The notes under the pieces are model-generated. The model was not told the DNA's origin and searched no databases. It saw only the letters and a list, made by a program, of their open reading frames with translations. Made by a program: the position numbers and the translations under genes. Below are positions 23,877-35,525 of a stretch of DNA of 64,000 bases, piece by piece; the first letter of the stretch is position 1; every line of letters begins with the position of its first letter. This stretch comes from Dysidea avara (taxonomy: Eukaryota; Porifera; Demospongiae; Dictyoceratida; Dysideidae): positions 9,575,479 to 9,639,478 of the forward strand of contig NC_089278.1 in NCBI RefSeq assembly GCF_963678975.1, given 5' to 3'.

Positions 23877-26544
23877 ATGCCGACTACAGAGCTATACACT
23901 ACTGAACCTCCACCAATACCTGCAGGCGTTGACCTTCGTGTGTATAGTAACCCGGCATGTCCTTACGCTCAGGTAAGCTTTTCTGCTAGTTGCTTGGCGT
24001 ATTTTGTTCGACCTATATACAGAGGACGAGATTGATTTTAGCTCTCAAGAAGATTCCACATGATTTAGTGGATGTACACTTGAAGAGGAAGCCGGTGTGG
24101 TACGTAGGAATAAATCCTCGTGGTCAAGTTCCCTTTATTGAACATAAAGGTCATCGACTTCCTGAATCACTTCTTATCTTTGGTTGGTAGTTTACTAATG
24201 CTTGTAGACTTACTATTTACTACTATTTTCAGAGTATCTTGATGATGTGTATGATGGAGTAAAACTGTTTGGTACTGACCCAATGAAGAAAGCAACGCAG
24301 AAACTTATAGTGCAAGATTTTGAGAAGAAGGTAAAACCAAGAACTGCAAGGTGCTAAGACCATTCTCCTGCGATCAAGCATGTGGGGGTGGGCAGTCCAT
24401 TTCCATTATAAGATAAGATAGGCAGTTTTTTCAAGCCATTATTCGCCTAGCACAACCATAAAGAGCTGAATGAAATCATGCATGCTTGATGCTTGTACCT
24501 TCCTTTTTGAATTGCAAAAGATAGCACAAATGTGAATTTGTGCTGACTACATTGATACTGTGAGCTGACACTGTTACAAGGTTGCTTTTACTTAGCCTGT
24601 ACAGAATGCAAAAGATATTAGAAGAATACAGAATAGTGGGGCTGACAGCAACCAGATGCGGGCGGTGGATGTGAAAGAATTTATGTGGAGTGGCCTAAAG
24701 AGCATTTAACAAATACAGCATACTGTTGTCAAGTTCCCTGGCACCATTTTTCCTACTTCAGCAAACCTAATTTGTGGTGCAGGTTTATTGGCTTCAATGA
24801 CCATGGCATATTATGGCTTCTTGTGAGTAGGATATTGTAAAAATAAATAAATGATATATAATAACGACAAGAGTTAATAATATGGGAGGGTCCCATATTA
24901 TTAACTCTAGATAATGATAGAATACTGGATCTTGATCTTGGAAGACTCTGAAACCACTATCCCATAAACCATGAAACCATGATAATTCATTAATATAATT
25001 CACAGCCATCCCTTTAGTGAATTCTACACTATGATGACAGTTGGAACTTAACAACAGTGTGCAGAGCTCCTTTGCACCTTGCAGCACTTATGGGCTCCTG
25101 AGGTAAAACTGAGAATGTAAATAATTCTTATGGCCTTTAGCATTTTTTTTTTAAAACCAGGCCACGGCTGTGGGTGTGCCTGGTTTACTGAAAATTGTTT
25201 CATAAAAATAAAAATGTGTGCATGTGTACCTACCTATATATGTTTGAATGCATCCACATAAGTACAACCATTAAATGGTAAAAGTAGCTGGCATGTATAA
25301 ATTTGGAAGCTACCGTAAATCAGGAAAGATCCGCTGTCAAAAAATTTTCGATGCTGGCTATATTGATGAAAATAAAAATGATGAATTAATTTAACTATAC
25401 ATATATTAATGTTAAGTATTCCGTCAAAAAATTTTTGTTGATTATGCCAGGGACAAAAATTTGTTACGTTGAAATTTTTCTATTCCAAAATTTTCCTGAT
25501 TTACGGTATTAAACTTCTGCATAGGTAATCGGATGGTTGCAGGTTTGAGGCTGCCTAGGTCCAGTCATGGATTTTTTTTCTCCTTTCTCTACCTTTTCAA
25601 ACACACTTTCCGTGACAACTTTAAACAGGCTGTAGGACCAGGTGTCCTACAGACCTTCAGCACTTGTGCTGTAAAGCCTTAATAAATAAATAAATAAAAG
25701 TGAACTGCTCTGAGGTGGTTTCTTCTCAGTTGTATAGGTATGGCAACTTTGTGAACAGCCTTCCCTTTGGGTTTTACAAATGTTTAAAAACAGTGTTGCA
25801 GGCCCTGTAGGCTACCAGAGATAGTGTATGCCTTTGAGTTGAAAGGGATGTGTTCTGCACTTGCACAAACAAGAATAAAGGGCAGCCTTAAGGCTTTCCC
25901 AAAAGAATTTATGCACAATAGACAGACTATAAAACCGTTGAAAGACACTTCTGTGTGTAATTTATAATTTGTTAGAGTTAGCAGTGCATAGCAACATAAA
26001 CATGTTTAATCACAATAACTGAATAGCGAATTTACATAATTGGCTAAAATAGTTAATTGCATGGTATTTGTAAATAACTAAATAGTTAATTAATTTGCTG
26101 GATTAACTGGGTTAGAAGTAGCATGAACAACTTTTTTTTTTTTAGTTTGTCACTCCACTCCGTAATCTTAGCATGGGTAACAATGTGGAGGAGAGCCTTG
26201 CTTCAATGATCACCGTTACTAACATGCTGGAAGACCTGCTTAAAGAAAACACTTTCCTCTTCGGTGATAAGGCATCTGCAGCTGACTACTTGATTTGGCC
26301 TTTCATTGAACGATTCCCTGGATTACTGATGATGTCAGACAAATTACAAGAAGCCTTCACCAGTGAGAAGTTTCCAAAGTTCTTCGCATGGATGGATCTG
26401 ATGCTAGCTGATGAGGCAGTAAAGGCCACTGGACGTACACCCCAACAACATGCTGAATTTGTGAAGCGAGTGAAGCAAGGTGAAGAAGTTGCGTATGACT
26501 TGGATGGAAAGGAGTATACAATACATGCCAGCAAGAGTTCATAA
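23877..26544 (+). CDS. GSTO: Omega-class glutathione S-transferase, copy 2 (4 exons)
   Basis: Exons read as 23877-23972, 24023-24182, 24233-24330 and 26146-26544, with the same intron positions and phases as the other two copies. The active site is NPACPYAQR with Cys28 kept, followed by NPRGQVPFIEHKGHRLPES. Exon 4 begins FVTPLRNLSMGNN, diverged from the FIGPFY start of the other copies, and continues with the C-terminal helical domain (FLFGDKASAADYLIWPFIERF). The last intron is about 1.8 kb and loaded with repeats (a 39 bp hairpin, a MITE and a SINE). The frame is open to a stop at 26544, so it is probably functional. The differences at the exon 4 start could change the substrate pocket; that is inference. 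Confidence 0.94.
24870..24908. repeat. 39 bp near-perfect hairpin
   Basis: AGAGTTAATAATATGGGA and TCCCATATTATTAACTCT are 18 bp perfect inverted arms with a 3-base loop, in intron 3 of the second GST gene. It may be the remnant of a small foldback element. Confidence 0.9.
25311..25508. mobile_element. Tc1/mariner-like MITE with TACCGTAAATCAGGAAA ends
   Basis: The left end TACCGTAAATCAGGAAA and the right end TTTTCCTGATTTACGGTA are inverted repeats bounded by TA, in a 198 bp unit with internal AAAAAATTTT-rich inverted stretches. It lies in intron 3 of the second GST gene, immediately before a SINE. It is non-autonomous and has no coding content. Confidence 0.85.
25510..25698 (+). mobile_element. 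SINE with TAAA-type tail
   Basis: Starts near GTAATCGGATGGTTGCAGG, contains a B-box-like GGTTTGAGGCTGCC, then a body with GCACTTGTGCTGTAAAGCC, and ends in TTAATAAATAAATAAATAAA. The internal pol III-like box plus simple tail is the usual architecture of a tRNA-derived SINE. A related tail fragment may be present near 20595. Confidence 0.6.
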
Positions 26545-27074
26545 TGGACTCTTGGTGCCAGAAGACATGTAATTTGGACACTGAACTGATATTTTTCAAA
26601 TTTGGTTTTGTTCGTGTTATTGTTGCTGATTGGTTTTTAGTATAAAGTTAGTAGAAGATATAATATTGCCTAAGTGTTGTAAATATAAATTAGAAAACGG
26701 CCGGTATAGCCTAGTGAGACAGTAATGACAGTGGGTACTTTAAAAACACATTCTGGCTTGGGACTCATGGTCAGTTTCTTTACAAACCACAACTATGTTC
26801 AATAGAGGGTGTCTAATTGGAATACTCCCATGGAAAGCACTGAGTCAAGATTGTTCAATAAAGGTAGGTTTTTCCTTCATACTAATCAACATGTCTCGCT
26901 TGTTCAAAGAGGAATTTGACTCAGTGTGTTTGTATAGGACACTCTCACTAATGCAAGTACATAAATGAAAGTGGTGAAGAGAAAAAAAACTGATTACATA
27001 TGCGGTTCTATAGAGTGTGCATATTCTGCCTTTTGGTAAGTGTATTAATGAATATGCAAACTTTGCTACTGAAA

Positions 27075-27270
27075 TACAGTTTTATCATCTGTCCCTATGT
27101 AAACAGGTAGTGATTTCACCTGAATGTTTGTTGGTTACTGCTTTTAGAGAGAACAGATAACTTGGTCACCATGCAGGACTTACTGATGGAGCTAATATTA
27201 GTGAATGAGATGCAAAGCAGATCACAAATAGAATAGATCCCGTCATCACTAACTCTTATACATCATGTGA
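27075..27270 (-). pseudogene. Relic of an ADAM10 3' end
   Basis: The stretch around 27081-27140 (TATCATCTGTCCCTATGTAAAC, then TGTTTGTTGGTTACTGCT) closely resembles the last coding exon of the ADAM10 gene at 31488-31575 (TATCGTCTGTCCCTGTGTAAAA, then TGTTTGTTGGTTGTTGCT). A little further on, CACTAACTCTTATACATCAT near 27247 resembles CACTAACTCTTATGCTATCC near 31787. Both lie in the same order and orientation relative to an upstream GST gene, so the GST and ADAM10 tail probably duplicated together. Nothing here can encode protein. Confidence 0.6.
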
Positions 27271-27608
27271 AAGTTAAACCTAATCTGCTGCTTCAAGTTT
27301 GCGTGGTGAAACTTTGCAACATAAAAGTGCTATAATGTTCAGAATGGTGGTTTTATCTCAAAAGAATGCAACTTAACAGTGCAATGGCTGGGATTCAGTT
27401 TCAATCCTTTGTACTAGTTTAGGAAGTGAAATTTGTTCAGTCCAGCTGTGTATAGTTGTCTGAACTTGAAATACTGAACTGTATAACTCTGTATTCGAAT
27501 ACCAGCACTGGTACATTCCCTAATAATACAGCAGAACCCTCTCCATGAACCACATCCATTCATGCACATAGAATGCATGGTGAAATCACTAAATAAACCT
27601 TATATACC

Positions 27609-27640
27609 CTACATGTAGTATACATGTATACTACATGTAG
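27609..27640. repeat. 32 bp perfect palindrome
   Basis: The sequence built from CTACATGTAGTATACA and its exact reverse complement has no loop, so it could extrude as a cruciform. It is followed by another TATACATG. It may be simple-sequence evolution of TACATG/TA units rather than a functional site. Confidence 0.9.
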
Positions 27641-28229
27641 TATACATGACAAAATGAATTAAACAGCTATAAGGCAGCAGTTTGGTATGTTGTGCTTACA
27701 ATTTTAATTTGTGGTGCTTGTATTATCTTTCCTATCATTCAGGTACGTGTAACACTGTCCATTTATTACAACTGATTGATACAAATTATAGCACTCTACA
27801 TGCAGTGCCCTATAGATGTAACAAAAGCAATATATATTAAGTTACCGTGACACCTACAGCCTTCATGATGACAAATACATCATGTGAGCTGGGTCGTGTG
27901 ATCTTAATGAGTATTATATACTCAAGTACTGACGCTACTGAAGTAGCTGCCAAAATCCTTGATGAGTATATGTGGCATTTGTTTCATGCAGTCCTAATTA
28001 AGGAGGTAATTGCAAATTTCAGAGTAATGGTGATAGAGTATATAGTAGTAATTACTAATGGTTACAGAGTAATGGTTATTACTCATGTGATTTTGTCTAT
28101 TGTAGGAAGTGCATAGATAGCTGCCATATAGCTAATTATAACCCTATCAATATTTAAAGCCTCTTGGCACTGTATGTTATCAACACACATGCACACATGC
28201 ACACACAACACTCAGTCAGGGACACATGC

Positions 28230-28410
28230 CAGGGGCGGATCTAGGATTTATAAAAAGGGGGGGGAGGTACTAATCTCTTGGGTGTGGAACTAGGGGCATG
28301 TCCCTCCCCAGGAAAATTTTGAAATATAGATGCTAAAATACTGCAATTTGGAGACATTTCCACATAAAATGCATACTTCTGCCTGTAGATATTTTATATA
28401 CTACCTTTAG

Positions 28411-28441
<31 letters not shown>

Positions 28442-29004
28442 TCTCTGCAGCATTTTCCAATGGAAAGGTTGGGTAGGTTCAGACAACCAAGCACATGATG
28501 CACCCTCTCACAATTGCATGCATGATAATGTTGAAACTGGAGTTTGAATGATACGAGATTGAATCTGAGAGCATTCAGTTTCAATGAAAATTGTGTACCT
28601 GAATTAAGCACACAGGTACCAGTAATAACTACACAAGTAGATGAACAAGCCTTTTAAACAGACTGATGCACTCCATTGTATATATAGGCGCAGGTAGATT
28701 TTGGAAAAATTCCATAACAGAACCAACTATTATGCTTACACTGAATGTTCTATTAGAGTAGTTAGGTGACTGTTCTATTAGAGTATCTCAATCTTCCAAT
28801 GCTGATCCGGGCATAACCTTTAGCATAAAATCCACTAATAATGCCTTGGAAAGATGTTTATAAGGTGGGTTTATGAGTATTTGTATTATTAGTGGTCATA
28901 TAATTTATGCTAAGACAAAATTTCATTACAATCTTCAGCATATTGATCAAGTAAAGCCTAAAGTGAAGGGGGGGCCCATAGCCCACCCCCTAGATCCGCC
29001 CCTG
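28230..29004. mobile_element. DNA transposon, non-autonomous, CAGGGGCGGATCTAGG ends
   Basis: The left end CAGGGGCGGATCTAGG (28230-28245) and the right end CCTAGATCCGCCCCTG (ending 29004) are 16 bp perfect inverted repeats. CATGC flanks both sides as a likely 5 bp target-site duplication. G-runs lie just inside both ends. The 775 bp body contains a TA microsatellite (about 28413-28437) and two minus-strand copies of the dispersed motif (28747, 28769). No transposase is present. Fragments with similar internal text (GGGGGCATGCCC-type) occur near 22835 and 30420, suggesting older relatives. Confidence 0.88.
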
Positions 29005-29193
29005 CATGCGACTGTTGAATGGATATACAGGCACTCTGATTGTGCAATAACCATTGCGACACACGACGGTCTACCTTTGCTGTTGCCCACCTTTGCTGTA
29101 GTTCCTTCATTGACTTGGTGTGTGTTTACTTAATGACGTTGATGTCACGTGGTTATCCCTGTCAGCACTACTGAGTTTGTGATCGAGGTTGTG

Positions 29194-30180
29194 ATGCCGA
29201 CAACGGAGTTGTACACTACTGAGCCTCCACCAATACCTGCAGGCGTTGATCTTCGTGTGTATAGTAACCCGATATGTCCTTTTGCACAGGTAAGTTGATT
29301 GACTTTGGATGCACGACTGTACCGTGTATGTACGTATTATATATCACGGATATACTCAGAGCTTTATTCATGTCACTCTACTATTAGAGGGCAGAGTTGA
29401 TTTTAGCTGCCAAGAAGATTCCACATGATTTAGTTCATGTGCACTTGAAGAGGAAGCCTGTGTGGTACTTGGGTGTAAATCCTCGCGGACAAGTGCCCTT
29501 TATTGAGCATAAAGGTCAACGACTCCCCGAGTCGTTTTTGATCTTTGGTTAGTGGGTAGCTAGGTAGTAGTTAATCAAGTGTCAGTTTTAGACTAATATC
29601 TTACAGAGTATCTTGATGATGTGTATGATGGAGTGAAGCTGTTTAGTGCTGACCCAATGAAGAAAGCAACACAAAAACTACTTGTGCAAGATTTTGAGAA
29701 GAAGGTAAGACATTATCCCTACTTTTCCTATGTGTAACTCCTTTCTTGACTTTCAGTTCTTAAGTGCTTTTTGCTGTTTAGTTCATAGGTCCATTCTATG
29801 CTGTTCCCCGGGGTAACAATGTTGAGGAGAACATTGCTTCAATGATCACCATAGCTAACAAACTGGAAGAACTGCTTAAAGAAAACAACTTCCTCTTTGG
29901 CGATAAGCCATCTGCAGCCGACTACTTAATCTGGCCTTACATTGAACGGCTTCCAGGAGTACAGATGTTGACCGACAAGTTACGAGAGGCTATCACCAGT
30001 GAGAAGTTTCCAGCATTCTTTGCATGGAGGGATCGGATGTTAGCTGACAAGGCAGTAAAGGTCACTGGTCGTACACCCCAGCAACATGCTGACTTTGCAA
30101 AGTTGTTTATGTCTGGTGGAGAACATGTGTATGACTTGGATGGGAAGGACTACACCATACATGCCAGGAAAGAACTGTAA
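29194..30180 (+). CDS. GSTO: Omega-class glutathione S-transferase, copy 3 (4 exons)
   Basis: Exons read as 29194-29289, 29388-29547, 29607-29704 and 29782-30180. Introns are short (98, 59 and 77 bp), so this is the most compact copy and may be closest to the ancestral layout. The active site is NPICPFAQR with Cys28, followed by NPRGQVPFIEHKGQRLPES and the C-terminal domain FLFGDKPSAADYLIWPYIERL, ending KDYTIHARKEL. Its first exon is nearly identical to copy 1, while exons 2 and 3 are closer to copy 2, which hints at gene conversion among the three. The frame is fully open. Function as in copy 1. Confidence 0.95.
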
Positions 30181-31487
30181 TTTGAAAGTGCAATGAACTG
30201 AACTGATTGTGAAAGCTTGTTTTGTATTAAAACTGTGGATTGCTTTGAATGATGCTAACTTACCAGCTGTAGAATGGTGTGGTCTTACTGGCCTGTCTAT
30301 AGACTGCAAATGATGATGAGGGAATCATTAAAAGTTTGATGGATATAGGATTTTGCTAACTGGTAGAAGTGACTGTACGGTGTGTGACCACACTCGGTGA
30401 AATGCAAAGTGCAGCCTTTCAGGGGGGCCTGGGGGCATGCCCACCAGAAAATTAATTTGGCGGAAATTTTGACTGAAAAAGAGTATACAAACCATGCAGA
30501 CTGTTTGCTAACTAGTTACAAATTAATGTTACTTGTTGTAGTACAAGGCATCATAAACTTCCAAAAGTGGAAAATTTTTCAGTGTTCTTAACATAGTCTA
30601 TAAAGATGAAAAAAGTATTCAGGATGGTCCCATAAATGGATGCATCCAATGAAATCATTATTTCACAAACTGTCTTGTTACTAGATAGCAAATGCTTTCA
30701 CTATGAAAACAAAACCAGACAGTTAAAACAAATATTCTAATAGTACAATCAGCTTGCATTTGCCCAAAAATATAGGTTAGAATTTTTTAATGCATGCAGT
30801 ATATATAACTGATATTACATAAGTCACTTCAGAAATCACACCTAGCTATGTGGGAGTTTATTTAGTTGAGCATTTAGTTTATGTGCACTATAGGCAATAA
30901 GGCCCATATAGGAGGACTCACCCCGGTGTTTAGAGATCGAGATACTCTAACAAAGTAGGATAAAACAACCATTTGACTGTTTAAACAACTAAAATACCTA
31001 TTCTAAACAGAGTTGCTGCACCCTCCACATGTTATACATACATTTTGTAATGCCAGAAGATCTAGAGATCTTTAATACAATATGGGTAGCAATCTAATCT
31101 CAATATATCTTACACAGACATATAAATAAATTTCACGAAAAAAAATCTGAATTATGTTTTTAAGTGCTTGGCTATGCACAATAAGCCAGACAGTAAAAAA
31201 ATTCTAAAAGAGGGTGGGGCTTGCCCTCATGAAACTTTGAACATCATCAAAGTTCGCCACCATGGCAACGATTGGTGTTCATGTTGTAAATCATTTGTTT
31301 GTATGGACTTTACATCTGACATGATGCATGGTATACATGACATTTAAACTGGGAAAGAATGTTTCCAATTTGTATAGAGAACACCCATACTTATAATTTT
31401 ATAGATGCAAATGTATCATGTACAATATTTGGTCACACATTAGATACAAATGAAGATAAAAATGTATTTTAAAAATACTGTAATAAA
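30181..31487. other. Spacer between the third GST gene and the ADAM10 stop (tail to tail)
   Basis: The two genes converge here, so both 3' untranslated regions lie within it. A fragment near 30415-30480 (GGGGGCATGCCCACCAG) resembles the interior of the 28230-29004 transposon. No gene was seen. Confidence 0.45.
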
Positions 31488-34053
31488 TTATCGTCTGTCC
31501 CTGTGTAAAAGGGGTACTGATTCAACCAGTGGCTCAGTGTTTGTTGGTTGTTGCTTGGGTTTCTTCCTGCGGTAGGTAAGTTGTAACAAGATAACCAGTA
31601 GGACTAAAAAAATATTGAGAATAATGACCCACATGTACACACACAGAGACTTACTTGAACCTACAACTACAGCTAAAGCAATGTACCAGTTGTTCTTTAG
31701 CCATTCACTAATGGAATTTAGTGATAAGTTAGCAAAAATATTCTGTGGGTATAAAACTGGTCACAAACTGGTAAGACCTCACTGCCACTAACTCTTATGC
31801 TATCCAATACATCATCATTGTCAACTAAAATGCACTCACTGAAAAATAGACAAAAATAAATTGATCTCAGTGATTCAAACTTACTGTTGTTCATCACAGT
31901 ACCCGGTGTAATTGTTACAAGTACTACCTGCCGCCAGGTAAGATATGTTGTAGGTCACTATAACATTAAGTGTCGATGATGTCATTCAATTTCTCTTTGC
32001 AAAGACAACATACTGGGATCTTCCTCACTGAGAGTGACCAGAGACTGACATGTTTCATTGAACACACAACACCTGTGACATCGCTGCAGCAACAGCAACA
32101 GTAAGAAAACATAAAACCTTTTCCGTTAAAGACTGTCACACACCTTTTCTACTTCTGAACACATACAGTTATCCACACCATATAAAGGACACACAGAGCC
32201 TTTGAGAAAAAAAGAGTCAACAAAGCATCAAAGTTTTGTTTTGTCATACCAATGCACAACCCTTCTGTGCACACATTAGTGTAGTTATCACATAAAATGC
32301 CATCCAGATATTCTATTGAAGAACAATTAGCTGATTGGCCAGTATGATGCAGTTAAGGCAATAATACAGAAATGTATATAAAGGATTGAGGATATGTGCA
32401 CATCTGTGTCTTAGTACACTGGTCACCAAAAAAACAGATCTTGTCTGATGTTGCTAATGTACAATTTGCTTCACAGCATATGCTGGCATTAGGGCTAGTG
32501 GGGGGGTGATAAATAGCATGTAATCACCTATATATACTATACCTGCACACAGCTCCTTCTATGAGAGTGCAGTTTCCTGGTACACAGCAGGGATCAGCTC
32601 GTCGGCACGTTTCTGTATCATTGCTCCCACAATCACACTCCTCGTCACCCTCAACTATCCCATTACCACACTCCTGTTGTTTTGGCTCTGGATTAGAAAA
32701 CTGAGTATAAAATTGCCAATCTTCTTAACATGTTAACCTTCAACAAAGCAAAATCCTTTGGCAGCAATAGTCCTACCCATGATGTCTTGACTGCACGGAG
32801 AGAACTAAACAAGTCTTGTATTATGATGAACAACCACACAACAACACTGTGCACCTTATTATTGTTTGGCTGAGATCCATCAGTAGCACTGGGGTACATG
32901 ATATAGTTGCCACCACTACTGGGTATGCACTCAGCAGTTTCATCATGCTAGAAAAAAACAATTAAAAATCAAGAAACAAGAACACTGACAAGTTGTGGAA
33001 CACTCAACACTGACACTTACAGGTGAGCCAAAGTTGTGACCAATCTCATGAGCCACAGTGACAATGGAAACTCCAATACTCAACTACAGAATTACATATA
33101 TACTGCTAATACTGCTACTTCTTTACAAGCAGCTGCATCATACCCGTTGTCCAAAATTTAGCAGTGATGTCAGTCCAGTGTTTAGACTAAGAATATAAGT
33201 ATTCAAAGTGCGTACACAACATACGAGGTACCTTTTCAATCCACCAGGGTTGTTAGATCTCCGTTCACATATTCCTCCAGCATAGGTACCACCTATCATG
33301 TACACATGGTAATAGGAAAACAGAACAAAGAGTAACATACTTGGGTCTGCTACCCAGGCCAATCCAATAGTGCCTTTGAAATCTCTATAAGTGAACAAGT
33401 GACCCAGACATACTGTACTGAAGTCCTACACAATAGCCAGCACAATATCTATTGAACACTGTGTACTATGGACACTTTACCAGCGTAGAGAAGACATTTA
33501 ACAACTCTTCAACACCGTACGAGCCTGCTAGAGGATTGCTGGGACTATCGTCAGTGTACACCTACAAATAACGTCACCCTATTACATGTACTATTTTGTA
33601 GTGGTCCCCATACTGTAACTGAGTACATGCTGACTCCCACGTTGGTGATGCCTCCTGAAAACTCTGTTTCTCTGTGAGTGTAGGAAGAAGTAAGAATAGC
33701 TACTGAGTTAAGAATACTCACCTGTATATGGTATTGGCACTTAATATGTAAAAAGACATTGCTTCCACCGTCTGTACAATAGTAGTACAACATAACAAAC
33801 GTACAAATGTGTGCATCAACATTTGCGTGTATGTATGCTTATCCAGCTGTATAAATTGGGATCTGTGTGTTAAACCAGGGAAGTAGTCTTGCTAAAAAGG
33901 ACACCCAACTGTTCTTGTCTTGCATAGTGGGTATGTAGCAAGTATATATTCTGTCCTACCATAGATTCCCAGATCTGAGTGGTGCACTGTTTTCTAGCAA
34001 TGTCGACGTCATGTAACATGACTACTGGGAATTTGCTTTGCTTCACGTATACA

Positions 34054-34135
<82 letters not shown>

Positions 34136-35340
34136 TGTGTGTGTGTGTGCATGTGTGTGTGTGCACACTATACCGTAACTTCTGCACCATTTCCAGGTCC
34201 ATTGAAGAATGTATGATCAGCTACGACATGAAGTATACAAGTGTTTTGATCTGGGTCTGTAAAGAATACAACAAACTGTATCATTGCTGCTATTCACTGA
34301 AATGCCACTGTAATGCAGGTGAACAAAACGTCTATAACATAAAGAGATCTTTTGCATCCATACATTCAACTTACTAAATTGTCTCTTTTTTCTCAGAAAC
34401 ATTTTTGTGTTCATCCCATTCAGTCTCTAAGAAGCACACCAAAGCAGTAACTACATTTTACACACAACACATACACACACTTGTATTGATCGTAATGTGG
34501 TGGAATCAGAAGAACACAACATGTGACCATATTTTCCCATGGTATATGAAACATCACTAGCTAAGTATATAATGGTATTGTGATCTGGGTAGTCAGCAGG
34601 TGATAAATATCTAAAGCAACAATAACACTTCCATAATGCCATGTATGTGTGGATTAGCAACATACTCTTTCAACTGAGCCACGTGATACGTGTCACTGAG
34701 AACAAGAATAAAATACCTCACATGCATGTCATAAATTTATTGTTTTTACTCACTTGTCAGCAGAAATAATGCCACTAAATTGGCCACCAACCAGGCGTCC
34801 AGCAGCTACTGATCTTGCAACTATAAAGAGAGAACTACTTTAAATTCTAATATAGCAATTAAGTACGCATATTGCGGGTACTCACCCCCAGCATGTCCTC
34901 GGACATACTGTCTTGTATCAAACCCTGTAATTGGTCTGGTCCCCTCAAGTGAAACTGACACAGCCTTGAAATTTGGATGAAAAAGACTTGAGTCTGATCT
35001 TAGGTGCAAGTCAAAATTTCTGTACAGGCAGAAAACAATGTTTAGTTACTGTGTATACTATGTAGATGCACTGATACCTTCCATATGCTCTGAATGAGAC
35101 CCGTGCTTCAAGCTTGTTCTCAGATAATATCGTGTGGTTGGCAGTAATGTACAAAAGCTCATGATTTAGAATATACTGATTGAGAGGAACTGTAAGAAAC
35201 GTGTCATATATGTTCGTACGTAGCTAGTTATCTCGCTCTATTCTGCACGAGATTCTGCATGACAGACCTGCATAACACGTAGCTAACAGAACTATCACAG
35301 CCAGAGGACGAGAAACGATCCTTTTAAGGTCATCAAACAT
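31488..35340 (-). CDS. ADAM10: ADAM10 (Kuzbanian)-type membrane metalloprotease
   Basis: The start at 35338-35340 ([19 protein letters not shown]) gives a signal peptide. The prodomain has [10 protein letters not shown] and [20 protein letters not shown], close to ADAM10. The catalytic domain includes [10 protein letters not shown] (about 33345-33375), GGICERRSN, the zinc site [13 protein letters not shown] (about 32950-33060, split by an intron) and [21 protein letters not shown] disintegrin-like exon (about 32552-32690) has [16 protein letters not shown]. The protein ends with [19 protein letters not shown], a transmembrane segment, and a short basic tail ending HRDRR. The EWLxxNW juxtamembrane sequence and the prodomain favour ADAM10 over ADAM17. 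ADAM10 sheds surface proteins, including Notch (family knowledge). An intron contains a roughly 100 bp GT repeat. The cytoplasmic tail is much shorter than in vertebrates and lacks a proline-rich SH3-binding run. Confidence 0.94.
34055..34163. repeat. GT dinucleotide microsatellite in an ADAM10 intron
   Basis: About 105 bp of almost uninterrupted GT (CA on the gene strand), with a few ATG and GCATG interruptions near the right end. The long cysteine-valine and histidine-threonine frames on either strand are artefacts of the repeat. Confidence 0.97.
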
Positions 35341-35525
35341 TTTCACTCTTCGTACTGCACGGTCTGAACTATGCACAACTTCATGCCCAAAATTGGATAT
35401 TTTCTAAATATCGCGTATCAGATACTCGTCATGTGACTTGTGACTTAATCCTTTGTGGGAGTGATATTAATTGCGTATCTCAGAAGTGGTGTCTCTGAAG
35501 CGATCTTTGACTGTCACGAAGGAGG
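35341..35525. promoter_or_regulatory. Candidate bidirectional promoter: ADAM10 (-) and secreted orphan (+)
   Basis: 185 bp separate the divergent start codons. The interval contains CGTCATGTGACTTGTGAC and similar GTGAC-rich text but no clear TATA box. Shared regulation of the two genes is inferred from geometry. Confidence 0.55.

Larger units (their letters stand above)
26545..29193. other. Spacer between the second and third GST genes
   Basis: It contains no intact gene. It holds a weak tRNA-like stretch near 26705, a relic similar to the ADAM10 last exon (about 27075-27270), a perfect palindrome (27609-27640) and a DNA transposon (28230-29004). The open frame 27847-28116 matches nothing I recognise and contains short direct repeats (AGAGTAATGGT), so it is left unannotated. 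Confidence 0.5.

Noticed and set aside
27847-28116. 89-residue open frame between the GST genes
   Set aside because: It has internal short direct repeats, no splice context and no recognisable domain.
33979-34377. Long cysteine-valine repeat protein, and its histidine-threonine counterpart on the other strand
   Set aside because: It is only the translation of the GT/CA microsatellite inside an ADAM10 intron.
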